Below, piece after piece: positions 25,396 through 33,610 of a stretch of 64,000 nt of DNA. The translations under genes were made by a program, and so were the position numbers. Origin of the DNA: Mucilaginibacter lappiensis. Lineage in GTDB: Bacteria > Bacteroidota > Bacteroidia > Sphingobacteriales > Sphingobacteriaceae. The stretch is taken from contig NZ_FTMG01000019.1 in NCBI RefSeq assembly GCF_900155965.1, positions 62,001 through 126,000 of the forward strand, given 5' to 3'. The notes beneath the pieces were generated by a model, which was given only the letters and a program-made list of their open reading frames with translations, searched no databases and was not told where the DNA came from. Every line of letters starts with the position of its first letter. Position 1 is the first letter of the stretch.

Positions 25396-28164
25396 TTAAA
25401 GTTTATAGCGCACACCTATCAGGTATGTTTGTTTGTAATAATCACTGCGGATCAGCGTATGTCCGTTAGATTCGATGTTGTCGTCCTTCAGGGCTGCATT
25501 GGCCGGATTGGTTCCTTTGATGAACAGCTTGCTTGGCGTGTTAAGCAGATTACCGCCTTTAACAAATACGCTCAACCCGTTTTTAAACCGTTTTTCGGCC
25601 GAGACATCCATCTGTATAAAACCTTGCTGCCACAGGTCGTTATTCAGGAACTGCGATACCGTGTTGATACGGGGACCGGTATAAGCACCTGCAATCTGCG
25701 CATCCCAGCCTTTTTTGGTATCCTTATACAACAGGGAAACATTAGCGATATGCTCAGATTGGCCATAAAGCGGGCGCGATTGGTTCACTGATATTTTACG
25801 GGTATCGCCATTAGCATCGGTTACATAGGTATCCTTTGGTGTAGTGATACGGGAGTGGGTATAAGTGTAATTGGCCTTTACACCAATCTTGTTAAAGAAC
25901 TTAATGAAATCCAGCTCCAAACCATAGTTATGTGCTGTACCAAAATTACCCGGCGTATAGTAAGTATCCTGCCCGCGGGTAGCATCGGCCTGGAAAATAT
26001 ACTCGATTGGGTTTTTGATGTTTTTATAAAAAGCACCTGCCAGTAACTGCGTTCCTGCATCCGGGAAAAGCTCATATCTTAAATCGTAGTTATCGGCAAT
26101 GGCGCGTTTCAGATCGGGGTTACCGCGTTCCTGGTATTCCTCATTAACCACTTTGCTCGGCACTATCTCGTAAAACCCGGGGCGGTTAAGCGACCTGAAA
26201 TAAGAAGCATGCAGCTGCTGCTTATCTGTTAAAAAGTACTTGATGGTTAAGCTTGGTAACACATCAGTATATATTTGATTCCCTGTAGGGCGGGTTTCGC
26301 CGGCCGGGAAAAGCATACGATAACCCTGATCGGTATGTTCTACACGTGCACCACCAACAACCTGTACTGCTTTGGTAGTGAATTTGAACATACCATACCC
26401 TGCTCCTATTTTTTCAGAAGCATCATAAGTTAAAGGATTATTTACAGCACCACCGGGGTTGGTTACCGTAAAAGACAGATCGGTATAATTCTGAAAATCG
26501 GTACCATATACTGCTCCGGGGTTAACCGGCGTAAGCGCGTAGTTATTATAGAAACTGCTGCGTTCCTTATCGCGATATAAACCACCTGCAGAGAAATCGA
26601 CATTTACACCTGCAACCGGCGTGGTATAAGTAAGGTCGAGGTAGCCAGCTTTATCCTCATCGGTATTACGTTCCCAACGATGGGTAAGCGGCGTGCCGTT
26701 GGTAAGCAATGTGCGCCTGTCTACAAAATTTTCGCGCACGCCATTCAGACTGATGGTGGTATTATCAGGAACTTCGTTTTCTGCCGATGAGTAAACTGCC
26801 GACCATTGCACTTTTAATTTATCATTAAACAATTGATGATCGCCCCGCAGCATACCATTATAAATTTGCTGTTTGGTTAAACGGCTACGTGTAGAATAAC
26901 CCAATTGCGCATTCCCTTTATCAGGGTCATAATCGGTCGAAAAGTTGGTTGAAACCTCATCCCTAACCTGTATGTTAGTCAGGTTAACATAGGTATTAAA
27001 CAAGCTCAACTTATTACGCTTATCCATCACATAATCAACTTTAGAGAATAAGCCATAACGTTTTTGCTGTTCCGAATATTCCCTGTCGCTCTTGCTGGTA
27101 ACAGCGGCGTACTGAGCCGTCGGAACAACTTTTGAACTATAGAATATACTGTTGCTACCCCGGTAAGTGTTCTGATAGCTACCGGCAACAAGCACACCTA
27201 ATTTATTATCAAAAAAGCGCTGTCCTAAGGTCAGGCTGCCTACTACATTCGGCGCCGGATGCTTTAAAGCGTAGTTTAAAGTACCTTTCGAAAAATCGTT
27301 TTGGGTAGCCTGGTAAGCTTTACCATTTATTTCCGAAGGGGATTTGTAATTGATACCAGAGTAATCGTAGCTCATAAACTTACGGTCAATAAATAGTTGG
27401 CTATAACCACCGGCTATATTGGCGTTTATCTGAAGGCGATCGGGAGCGTCTTTCATCACCATGTTAACGGCACCGCCAACCGCGTCGCCTTCCATATTGG
27501 GTGTCAGGGTTTTGTATACCTCCAGGCGATCCAGCAGATCTGCTGGGAAAATATCAAGCGGAACGTAGCGGTATTTATTATCCGGGCTCGGGATCTTCAC
27601 CCCGTTAACCAGGGTATAATTATAGCGTTTGTCCATGCCGCGCAAAATGGCGTACTGCCCATCGCCGTTGCTATTGCGCTCAACCGATACACCGGATACA
27701 CGAGCAATAACATTGGCTACGGTCAAGTCGGGAGATATTTCAATGGCTCTCCCCGATACTACGTTCATTACCTGGGTCGACTGTTGTTCCAGCCTTCTGG
27801 CGGTGTTTTCGGAAGCCGCATTCTTTTTGGTGGATATGGTTACCTCCTGCAGCGCCTTTCCGGCTTCTTCGAGGTAAATTTTCAGATGAGGGTTATCCTC
27901 TTTGGTTATCTCCAACTCTTGTATCACTGTTTGATACATGACATAGGAAACCCGGAGATTGAATGTACCTTTTGGCACATCTTTTAATTCGAATGAGCCA
28001 TCCAGGCCGGTGGTAGTTGCTTTATTAGTTTTATCCAGACTAACGGTGGCCCCTACCATGGGTTCGCCGGTTTTACGGTCATAAACATGGCCCTTTAGTT
28101 TTGTCGCGTTCGCTGCGGTAACGCATAACAGCAGGAATAATAAGGTCTGTAAATATTTATTCAT
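25396..28164 (-). CDS. TonB-dependent receptor of the phytase cluster
   Basis: ATG at 28164 gives about 922 residues beginning MNKYLQTLLFLLLCVTAANA, a signal peptide. A carboxypeptidase-regulatory domain follows (KLKGHVYDRKTGEPMVGATV), then a plug (NVIARVSGVSVERNSNGDGQYAILRGMDKRYNYTLVNGVKIPSPD) and a 22-strand barrel with the usual aromatic C-terminus (YLIGVRYKL). It has no STN domain, so FecR signalling is not expected. With the downstream lipoprotein and phytase it probably imports inositol phosphates. A longer start at 28212 adds 16 polar residues with no support. Confidence 0.9.
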   Translation of the reverse strand: MNKYLQTLLFLLLCVTAANATKLKGHVYDRKTGEPMVGATVSLDKTNKATTTGLDGSFELKDVPKGTFNLRVSYVMYQTVIQELEITKEDNPHLKIYLEEAGKALQEVTISTKKNAASENTARRLEQQSTQVMNVVSGRAIEISPDLTVANVIARVSGVSVERNSNGDGQYAILRGMDKRYNYTLVNGVKIPSPDNKYRYVPLDIFPADLLDRLEVYKTLTPNMEGDAVGGAVNMVMKDAPDRLQINANIAGGYSQLFIDRKFMSYDYSGINYKSPSEINGKAYQATQNDFSKGTLNYALKHPAPNVVGSLTLGQRFFDNKLGVLVAGSYQNTYRGSNSIFYSSKVVPTAQYAAVTSKSDREYSEQQKRYGLFSKVDYVMDKRNKLSLFNTYVNLTNIQVRDEVSTNFSTDYDPDKGNAQLGYSTRSRLTKQQIYNGMLRGDHQLFNDKLKVQWSAVYSSAENEVPDNTTISLNGVRENFVDRRTLLTNGTPLTHRWERNTDEDKAGYLDLTYTTPVAGVNVDFSAGGLYRDKERSSFYNNYALTPVNPGAVYGTDFQNYTDLSFTVTNPGGAVNNPLTYDASEKIGAGYGMFKFTTKAVQVVGGARVEHTDQGYRMLFPAGETRPTGNQIYTDVLPSLTIKYFLTDKQQLHASYFRSLNRPGFYEIVPSKVVNEEYQERGNPDLKRAIADNYDLRYELFPDAGTQLLAGAFYKNIKNPIEYIFQADATRGQDTYYTPGNFGTAHNYGLELDFIKFFNKIGVKANYTYTHSRITTPKDTYVTDANGDTRKISVNQSRPLYGQSEHIANVSLLYKDTKKGWDAQIAGAYTGPRINTVSQFLNNDLWQQGFIQMDVSAEKRFKNGLSVFVKGGNLLNTPSKLFIKGTNPANAALKDDNIESNGHTLIRSDYYKQTYLIGVRYKL

Positions 28165-28348
28165 TTTTGTGAACGATTGATACAATTGTGTTTGATTTTT
28201 TTGACGGGGCAAAGGTGTTTAAACCATCTCTTTGCTGATGAATATTTGCCGTTACAAAAAGGAAACAGCGTTACAAGCAGCATATATGCAACAGCAACAA
28301 GAAATCATAATACACTAATTAACAATCATATAACAACTTAAAAAACCT

Positions 28349-28377
28349 CCATTATCATTACTTTACCGTTACATTAA
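28349..28377 (-). promoter_or_regulatory. Pho-box-like repeats upstream of phytase TBDT
   Basis: On the minus strand three 7-mers with 4-bp spacers: TTAATGT-AACG-GTAAAGT-AATG-ATAATGG. The 11-bp period is that of classical PhoB boxes. They lie about 185-215 bp upstream of the receptor start. The other contents of the 440-bp gap 28165-28604 are the dispersed inverted repeat at 28430 and its outer arms. Confidence 0.4.
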
Positions 28378-28429
28378 GCAATTATTAAGCCTTGTAGAGA
28401 GTAATGAGTGGTGAGTAGTTAACGAACAA

Positions 28430-28512
28430 TTTGTCATTCTGAGGAACGAAGAATCTATTCACGAGCTTTGCATATTGTAGAACAGATTCTTCACTCCGTT
28501 CAGAATGACAAA
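28430..28512. repeat. long imperfect palindrome, dispersed-repeat type
   Basis: TTTGTCATTCTGA...GAAGAATCT and AGATTCTTC...TCAGAATGACAAA form two long inverted arms. An outer inverted pair, GAGTGGTGAGT (about 28406) and ACTCACCACTC (about 28585), encloses it. This looks like a non-coding interspersed repeat. Confidence 0.7.
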
Positions 28513-28604
28513 TGAGGATTATTTGAACCACGATTTTTAGAATTAACTCCCTGGATTTTTATTCTATCCTGTTTCCCCTAATTTCACTCACCACTCACCG
28601 CCCC

Positions 28605-30254
28605 CTATAAAGCTTGTATAAAGGTGGATAGGTTATCGCCCTGTTCAAGGTTGAGTTTTTTGCGCAGACGGTAGCGGGCAACACGCAGGCTATCGATGGA
28701 GATGCCCAATAAACCTGCAATATCTTTGGAGTCCATATTTACTTTAAGCAATGCAATCAACCTCATATCCGTTGATGTAAGCTCGCTGCTGTGCAGTTTC
28801 AGTTTATCGAAAAACCGTTGGTGTACCTGTTCAAAAGCAAGCGTAAACTCTTTCCACTGCTGCTCGTGGTTAAAGCTTTGGTTTATTTGCTGGATAATCT
28901 GCTGCATTTGTTTTTTCTGATCGCGCTTATCTTCCTTCACCATATCCTGCAGGGTATTACGCATGTTTTCCAGTAGCTGGTTATTTTTGATCAGGTTTAA
29001 TGTATGTGTTGATAGCTCCTGGCTTTTAAGCTCCAACTGCTGTTTCAGGCTCTCCTCTTCCAGCTGCTTATTTTTTAATTCCAGTTGCATCAACTCATGC
29101 TGGGCTTCAAATATCGACTTGTTTTGTTCAGCCAAAACGCGCTGATCCCTTATCTTTAACCGTTGGCGGCTAAATGTTACCAATCCCAAAACAATCAGCA
29201 GCAGTACAATAGTGACAATAGCAATGGTAACTATCTGGTTTATTTTGCGGATATTATTGAGCCTTACAATTTCATCACTCTTCTTATCCATATCATACAA
29301 CACCTGCAAAAAAGAGGTTTGCTTGAGACTCTCCCTGGAATATACTTCGAGCGAATACTTACGGCTCAGTTCAAGGTAATGATAGGCACTATCCATTTGG
29401 TGAAGCAATTGATAGCCCTTGCCGAGGTCACGGCAGGCGGCAGCAAGCTGATAAAGGTTATTGTTTTTTACAGACAAGGTATAAGCCAGGCGCGATTGCT
29501 CAATTCCCTGTGCATATTTGCCCGTTTTTCGCAAAATATCACCGATGTTATTGATCACCTCAATACTGGCCACCTCGTCATGGTGTTGCCGGTAAATCTC
29601 CAGCGATTTTTTAAAGCAGGTGTAAGATGAATCGTAATTGGCCAGATCCTCGTGGATACTGCCCAGGTTTTCGTATATTTTTGCCTGCCCGTAATTGTCC
29701 CCAATCTGGTTATAGGTACGTAGGGCCAAATGCTGGTAATAAAAAGAACTGTCGTATTGATGATGTTTCTCGTACAGGTGCCCTATAGCGCCAAATATTT
29801 CTGCCTGTCCCTTTTTATTGCCGGTAGACGTATAAAGCGCCAGTGCTTTATTGTATAGCTGGAATGCTTTATCCGATTGCTTGTTATAATAATACAGGAT
29901 CCCCATTTTGCCCATATTCTCCGCCAGCAGGTCTTTGTTGTTTTCCTGCGCGAATATTTTATCGGCATGTAAATAAAAATCCAGGGCCTGGGCGTAGTGC
30001 CCCTGGTTAAAGCAAATCTGTCCCATTTGCTGCAAAATCCGGCCTGCCGCCATGCTATCATTATCCTGAATGGCTTTGGCATGCGCTTTTTTAAGTATAA
30101 TAAGTGCCGAATCTGGATGCGGTTGCCCTAATGATTGTAATTGCTGAAACTGGGCGCTTTTTTCTGATTGGGCACGGGCGGCCATGTTTAAACATAACAA
30201 AAGCCCAAACAGAACCAACATGAATTGCGAGGGCCGGGCATAAATGCTAACCAT
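28605..30254 (-). CDS. TPR-containing membrane regulator with LuxR-type HTH
   Basis: The protein has 549 residues. A signal peptide (core at 12-24) is followed by six or more TPR units (about 45-320), a transmembrane helix (IVTIAIVTIVLLLIVLGLVTF near 345-365), a coiled coil (about 370-440) and a C-terminal HTH of GerE/LuxR style (LTSTDMRLIALLKVNMDSKDIAGLLGISIDSLRVARYRLRKKL). The topology puts TPRs in the periplasm and HTH in the cytosol. It sits upstream of the phytase cluster on the same strand, so it may regulate that cluster, an inference from position and shared promoter repeats. Confidence 0.85.
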   Translation of the reverse strand: MVSIYARPSQFMLVLFGLLLCLNMAARAQSEKSAQFQQLQSLGQPHPDSALIILKKAHAKAIQDNDSMAAGRILQQMGQICFNQGHYAQALDFYLHADKIFAQENNKDLLAENMGKMGILYYYNKQSDKAFQLYNKALALYTSTGNKKGQAEIFGAIGHLYEKHHQYDSSFYYQHLALRTYNQIGDNYGQAKIYENLGSIHEDLANYDSSYTCFKKSLEIYRQHHDEVASIEVINNIGDILRKTGKYAQGIEQSRLAYTLSVKNNNLYQLAAACRDLGKGYQLLHQMDSAYHYLELSRKYSLEVYSRESLKQTSFLQVLYDMDKKSDEIVRLNNIRKINQIVTIAIVTIVLLLIVLGLVTFSRQRLKIRDQRVLAEQNKSIFEAQHELMQLELKNKQLEEESLKQQLELKSQELSTHTLNLIKNNQLLENMRNTLQDMVKEDKRDQKKQMQQIIQQINQSFNHEQQWKEFTLAFEQVHQRFFDKLKLHSSELTSTDMRLIALLKVNMDSKDIAGLLGISIDSLRVARYRLRKKLNLEQGDNLSTFIQAL

Positions 30255-30333
30255 ACATTAAAATTGAATGGGTGATCATAGTATTAAACAGGGCATTAAC
30301 TCGCTATCTGGAATAGCAAACAAAGAAAACATT

Positions 30334-30351
30334 TTAATGTAACCTTAATGT
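30334..30351 (-). promoter_or_regulatory. Pho-box-like direct repeat upstream of TPR regulator
   Basis: On the plus strand TTAATGT-AACC-TTAATGT, an exact 7-bp direct repeat with 4-bp spacing, about 80 bp upstream of the regulator's start. The 10-mer TTAATGTAAC also occurs at the phytase receptor promoter. Confidence 0.4.
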
Positions 30352-30438
30352 TAACAAACCACTAGATTACATTAAGGAAACATTGAAATAACAATTCAAT
30401 ACTACGAGGGTATTAACCCGGAAAGATCCGGATATCGT

Positions 30439-30597
30439 TTAAGCGTTGGGATTATTTTCGTTATGTTTTGTGGGCCTGTTCTCAGAACGATTCATTTCCT
30501 TCTCTATCTTTTTCTTATCCTTCTGATTTTTCCAGGCCAGTAAGCCAATAATTCCAAGCGCTAATAGAATGATCAGTGCGATTAAAGGATAATTCAT
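30439..30597 (-). CDS. small membrane protein, 52 residues
   Basis: ATG at 30597, stop TAA at 30439-30441. The sequence begins with a membrane helix (MNYPLIALIILLALGIIGLLAW) and ends with a lysine- and glutamate-rich cytosolic tail (KNQKDKKKIEKEMNRSE). No RNA gene or larger frame competes here. Small single-pass proteins of this design are common in Sphingobacteriaceae, with no known function. It is monocistronic, between the TPR regulator's start (diverging in position only) and the tRNA-like element. Confidence 0.6.
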   Translation of the reverse strand: MNYPLIALIILLALGIIGLLAWKNQKDKKKIEKEMNRSENRPTKHNENNPNA

Positions 30598-30620
30598 AAC
30601 CAGTTAAATTGGGTTCAGAC

Positions 30621-30668
30621 GTAGAGGAAGGATTCGAACCTTCAGCGTGCTGCCATCCAGCGCTCTAC
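30621..30668 (-). other. tRNA-like element or tRNA remnant
   Basis: On the minus strand GTAGAG ... CTCTAC can form a 6-bp acceptor-like stem. A canonical T-arm GAAGG-TTCGAAT-CCTTC precedes the 3' strand, and one further hairpin (AGCG...CGCT with inner CTG/CAG) fills the middle. There are about five bases too few for a normal anticodon arm plus variable loop, so no tRNA identity can be given. It is either a decayed tRNA or a minimal tRNA-like structure. Confidence 0.5.
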
Positions 30669-30835
30669 TATTACCATAAATAAATTATAGTTTCTTTTAA
30701 TTCCGGGGCAAATCTAAGCAGGTAATGCTATCTCCGGGTTAATCATATATTAATTAATTGCCTGATGCGAAAATAATGATCGCTCTTATACCTGTTTTAA
30801 TTGAAGAATATGACAATGTCATTTTATTGCTATTT

Positions 30836-30858
30836 TTATTTGGATTTAATCTAAATAA
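30836..30858. promoter_or_regulatory. palindromic candidate iron box
   Basis: TTATTTGGATT-t-AATCTAAATAA is a 23-bp inverted repeat with one mismatch, 222 bp upstream of the siderophore-type TBDT. A Fur-like size and AT content suggest metal regulation. The same half-site occurs at 60233 upstream of the FecA-like gene. The rest of 30669-31079 holds no gene. Confidence 0.5.
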
Positions 30859-31079
30859 GAATTTATTTTGCGGCGTGATTATCACCAGGGAAATAACAAG
30901 AGGTACAGATTCCATAATACATTATAGTCATGGTTAGGTTAACACACGCCTATCTTCCTGTATCTACACCTCTTTTATTCCTGATCTCTCTGATCACAAA
31001 CAACTCCGGAGCCTGCCTGCAAAATTTCAGGCTCTGAATTTTAACCGGTCCTTTAATCATTTAATTATTTAAACCAACT

Positions 31080-33581
31080 ATGCATTTTTTTTACCCCCCC
31101 GTTTTACGTTTTAACTCCACACAAGCTAAGAAGAGCCTATCTCTTTATCGCGGAGCAACCATAAAATTCTTAAGCTTGATTATTCTGTTAGCTACTACTC
31201 ATTGGTGCTACGGGCAGTCGGCCTCTACCGGCACCATTACCGGAACCGTACAAACTGCCGACGGAAAACCAGCAGCTTCTGTGTCTATTTCGTTAAAAGG
31301 GCTTACCCATGGCACCATGGTTGATCTGAACGGACATTACGAACTAAAAAATATCCATCCAGGCACTTATAGTTTGGTTGCACGCCTTATTGGTCTATCC
31401 ACACAAACCAAGCAAGTGGTCGTAAATGCTGGTGAAACCCTCCAGTTAGATTTTACGCTTCAGGAAAGCAGTCAGCAATTACATGAGGTAGTGGTAAGCA
31501 GTAAAAAAGCAAATCGTTTTTCAGCACCCAAAAGCAGTGATGCGGCTAAAATGCCTTTAAATAACCTGGAAAATGCTCAGGTATATTCAACCGTAACAAG
31601 CGCTCTGATGACAGAACAGTCTGCTTTTTCTATGGACGACGCTTTAAGAAACGTGCCTGGTATTAACCGGCTTTGGGCAGCAACAGACAGATCTGGATTT
31701 GGTAATGGTAGTTCTTTTGCACTGCGGGGCTTCCAGTTGAATACTTCTCTACGAAACGGCTTACCCAGTAATGTAAGTACTACGATAGATGCCGCAAATA
31801 TTGAAAGTATTGAAGTGCTTAAAGGCCCCTCGGCTACCTTATTCGGTAGCGCAGTAACATCATACGGCGGATTGATTAACCGTGTTACCAAAAAACCCTA
31901 TGACCATGTTGGCGGCGAAATTGCTTATAGCGGCGGAAGTTATGGCTTTAATCGTCTTTTGGCAGACGTTAATACACCGCTCGATTCTGCTAAAAACCTT
32001 CTGTTTCGCATCAATACCTCATTGAATACGCAAAAGACATGGCAGGATGCCGGTTTTCATAACAGTATATTTGTTGCACCGAGCCTTACTTATAAAGTGA
32101 ATGAGCGGTTATCTTTTTCATTTGATGCGGAACTGTATAAATCGGAAGGGACTACACCAACCACTTTCTTCTTCTATGCCACCGTACCTCAGCTAGGTGT
32201 TAACAGTGCAGATAAGCTCAATTTAGATTATAACCGCGCCTATATCAGCAATGACCTGGTGCTCAGATCATCGAACCTTAATTTTGTAGGCCAGATGAAT
32301 TATAAGCTATCTGACAATTGGACCTCGCAAACCAATATCTCGGTAGTCAATACCAATTCATATGGCCCAATGCCATACTTCTACCTTTTAGCTGGCAACA
32401 AGCAGATTGCACGTAACGTTTGGACTATAGACGGGTATGACCGCACGCTTGATATTCAACAAAATTTTGTAGGCAAATTCAATATCGGAACGGTAAAAAA
32501 CCGGGTTGTGGCTGGTATAGATTATTATAATTACAATGCCAATGTGGTTTACCATGAGTTTTCGGGCACAGCAGGTGGGCAAACTGCCGATGATTTGTTT
32601 GATGTGATCAACTCGACAGGCAATATTCCTAATTACTTAAATTTTAACAAGGCTAAAGTAGATTCGGCCTATGCCAACAGCCCTGCGTCTAAAAACCCCT
32701 ACATTATATCCAATAAACAATATATAACCAGCGCCTACATATCAGACGTTGTTAATATCACCGATCAGTTGATTGTTAATGCAGCATTGAGAATAGACCA
32801 TTTTGACAATGCGGGCAATTACAACCCAACTAGTGGCACAACCAGCGGCGGCTTTAAACAAACTGCCTTATCACCAAAATTTGGGGTGGTTTACCAGGTA
32901 TTTAAAGACAAAGTATCTCTGTTTGGTAATTTTCAAAACGGTTTTACCAACAAGACCGGAACTGATTATGCGGGGCATTCTTTCAAACCAGAGCAAGCCA
33001 ATCAACTGGAAGGTGGTGTTAAGCTGAATGCTTTTGACGGAAAGCTAAGCGGAACGATAAGCTATTACGATATTAAAGTGAAGGACATTGTACGTTCAGA
33101 TATCGATCATCCTAACTTCTCCGTACAAAACGGTACGCAGCTAAGTAAAGGTTTAGAGGCTGAGATTATTGCCAATCCGTTTACCGGCTTCAATATCGTG
33201 GCAGGCTACGCCCATAATAACAGCAAATACACCAATGCCGATGATGACGTGAATGGATTAAGGCCAAACAGCTCGGGCCCTGAAGATATGGCAAATCTGT
33301 GGTTAAGCTACCGTATTACAAAAGGATCGGCGAAAGGATTGGGTTTTGGCTTCGGAGGTAATTATTCGGGCAAAAGTCTGGTTGTGAGCAGCAAAAGTTC
33401 TGGTCAGTTTTATGTTCCGGAATACACCGTGTTAAATAGCAGCGTGTTTTATGATGCCGGCAAATTCCGCCTGACAGCCGCAGTAAATAACCTCGCCAAT
33501 AAAAAATATTGGATTGGCTGGTACACCGTAAACCCACAGCAATTAAGGAGCATTTCTGGTAGCATCGCGTTCAAATTTTAA
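31080..33581 (+). CDS. TonB-dependent siderophore-type receptor (first paralogue)
   Basis: The protein has 833 residues with a signal peptide (cleavage near CYGQ, about 44-46). A carboxypeptidase-regulatory domain follows (GTITGTVQTADGKPAASVSI), then a plug with the FecA/FhuA-type block (NVPGINRLW, FALRGFQ, SIEVLKGPSATLFGS) and a barrel ending in F. The plug motifs and barrel are of the ferric-siderophore receptor class. It is the first gene of a four-gene rightward unit (second TBDT 29 bp later, PepSY protein, 58-residue membrane protein). Iron-siderophore uptake is the probable role; the ligand is unknown. Confidence 0.9.
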   Translation: MHFFYPPVLRFNSTQAKKSLSLYRGATIKFLSLIILLATTHWCYGQSASTGTITGTVQTADGKPAASVSISLKGLTHGTMVDLNGHYELKNIHPGTYSLVARLIGLSTQTKQVVVNAGETLQLDFTLQESSQQLHEVVVSSKKANRFSAPKSSDAAKMPLNNLENAQVYSTVTSALMTEQSAFSMDDALRNVPGINRLWAATDRSGFGNGSSFALRGFQLNTSLRNGLPSNVSTTIDAANIESIEVLKGPSATLFGSAVTSYGGLINRVTKKPYDHVGGEIAYSGGSYGFNRLLADVNTPLDSAKNLLFRINTSLNTQKTWQDAGFHNSIFVAPSLTYKVNERLSFSFDAELYKSEGTTPTTFFFYATVPQLGVNSADKLNLDYNRAYISNDLVLRSSNLNFVGQMNYKLSDNWTSQTNISVVNTNSYGPMPYFYLLAGNKQIARNVWTIDGYDRTLDIQQNFVGKFNIGTVKNRVVAGIDYYNYNANVVYHEFSGTAGGQTADDLFDVINSTGNIPNYLNFNKAKVDSAYANSPASKNPYIISNKQYITSAYISDVVNITDQLIVNAALRIDHFDNAGNYNPTSGTTSGGFKQTALSPKFGVVYQVFKDKVSLFGNFQNGFTNKTGTDYAGHSFKPEQANQLEGGVKLNAFDGKLSGTISYYDIKVKDIVRSDIDHPNFSVQNGTQLSKGLEAEIIANPFTGFNIVAGYAHNNSKYTNADDDVNGLRPNSSGPEDMANLWLSYRITKGSAKGLGFGFGGNYSGKSLVVSSKSSGQFYVPEYTVLNSSVFYDAGKFRLTAAVNNLANKKYWIGWYTVNPQQLRSISGSIAFKF

Positions 33582-33610
33582 TCGCCCTTAACAAAGCATT
33601 TGCACCAACC

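Noticed and set aside
27397..27987. 196-codon frame antisense to the phytase TBDT
   Set aside because: Shadow of the conserved plug region.
30621..30668. A normal tRNA gene
   Set aside because: Too short by about five bases for an anticodon arm plus variable loop, and no 5' D-arm fits.
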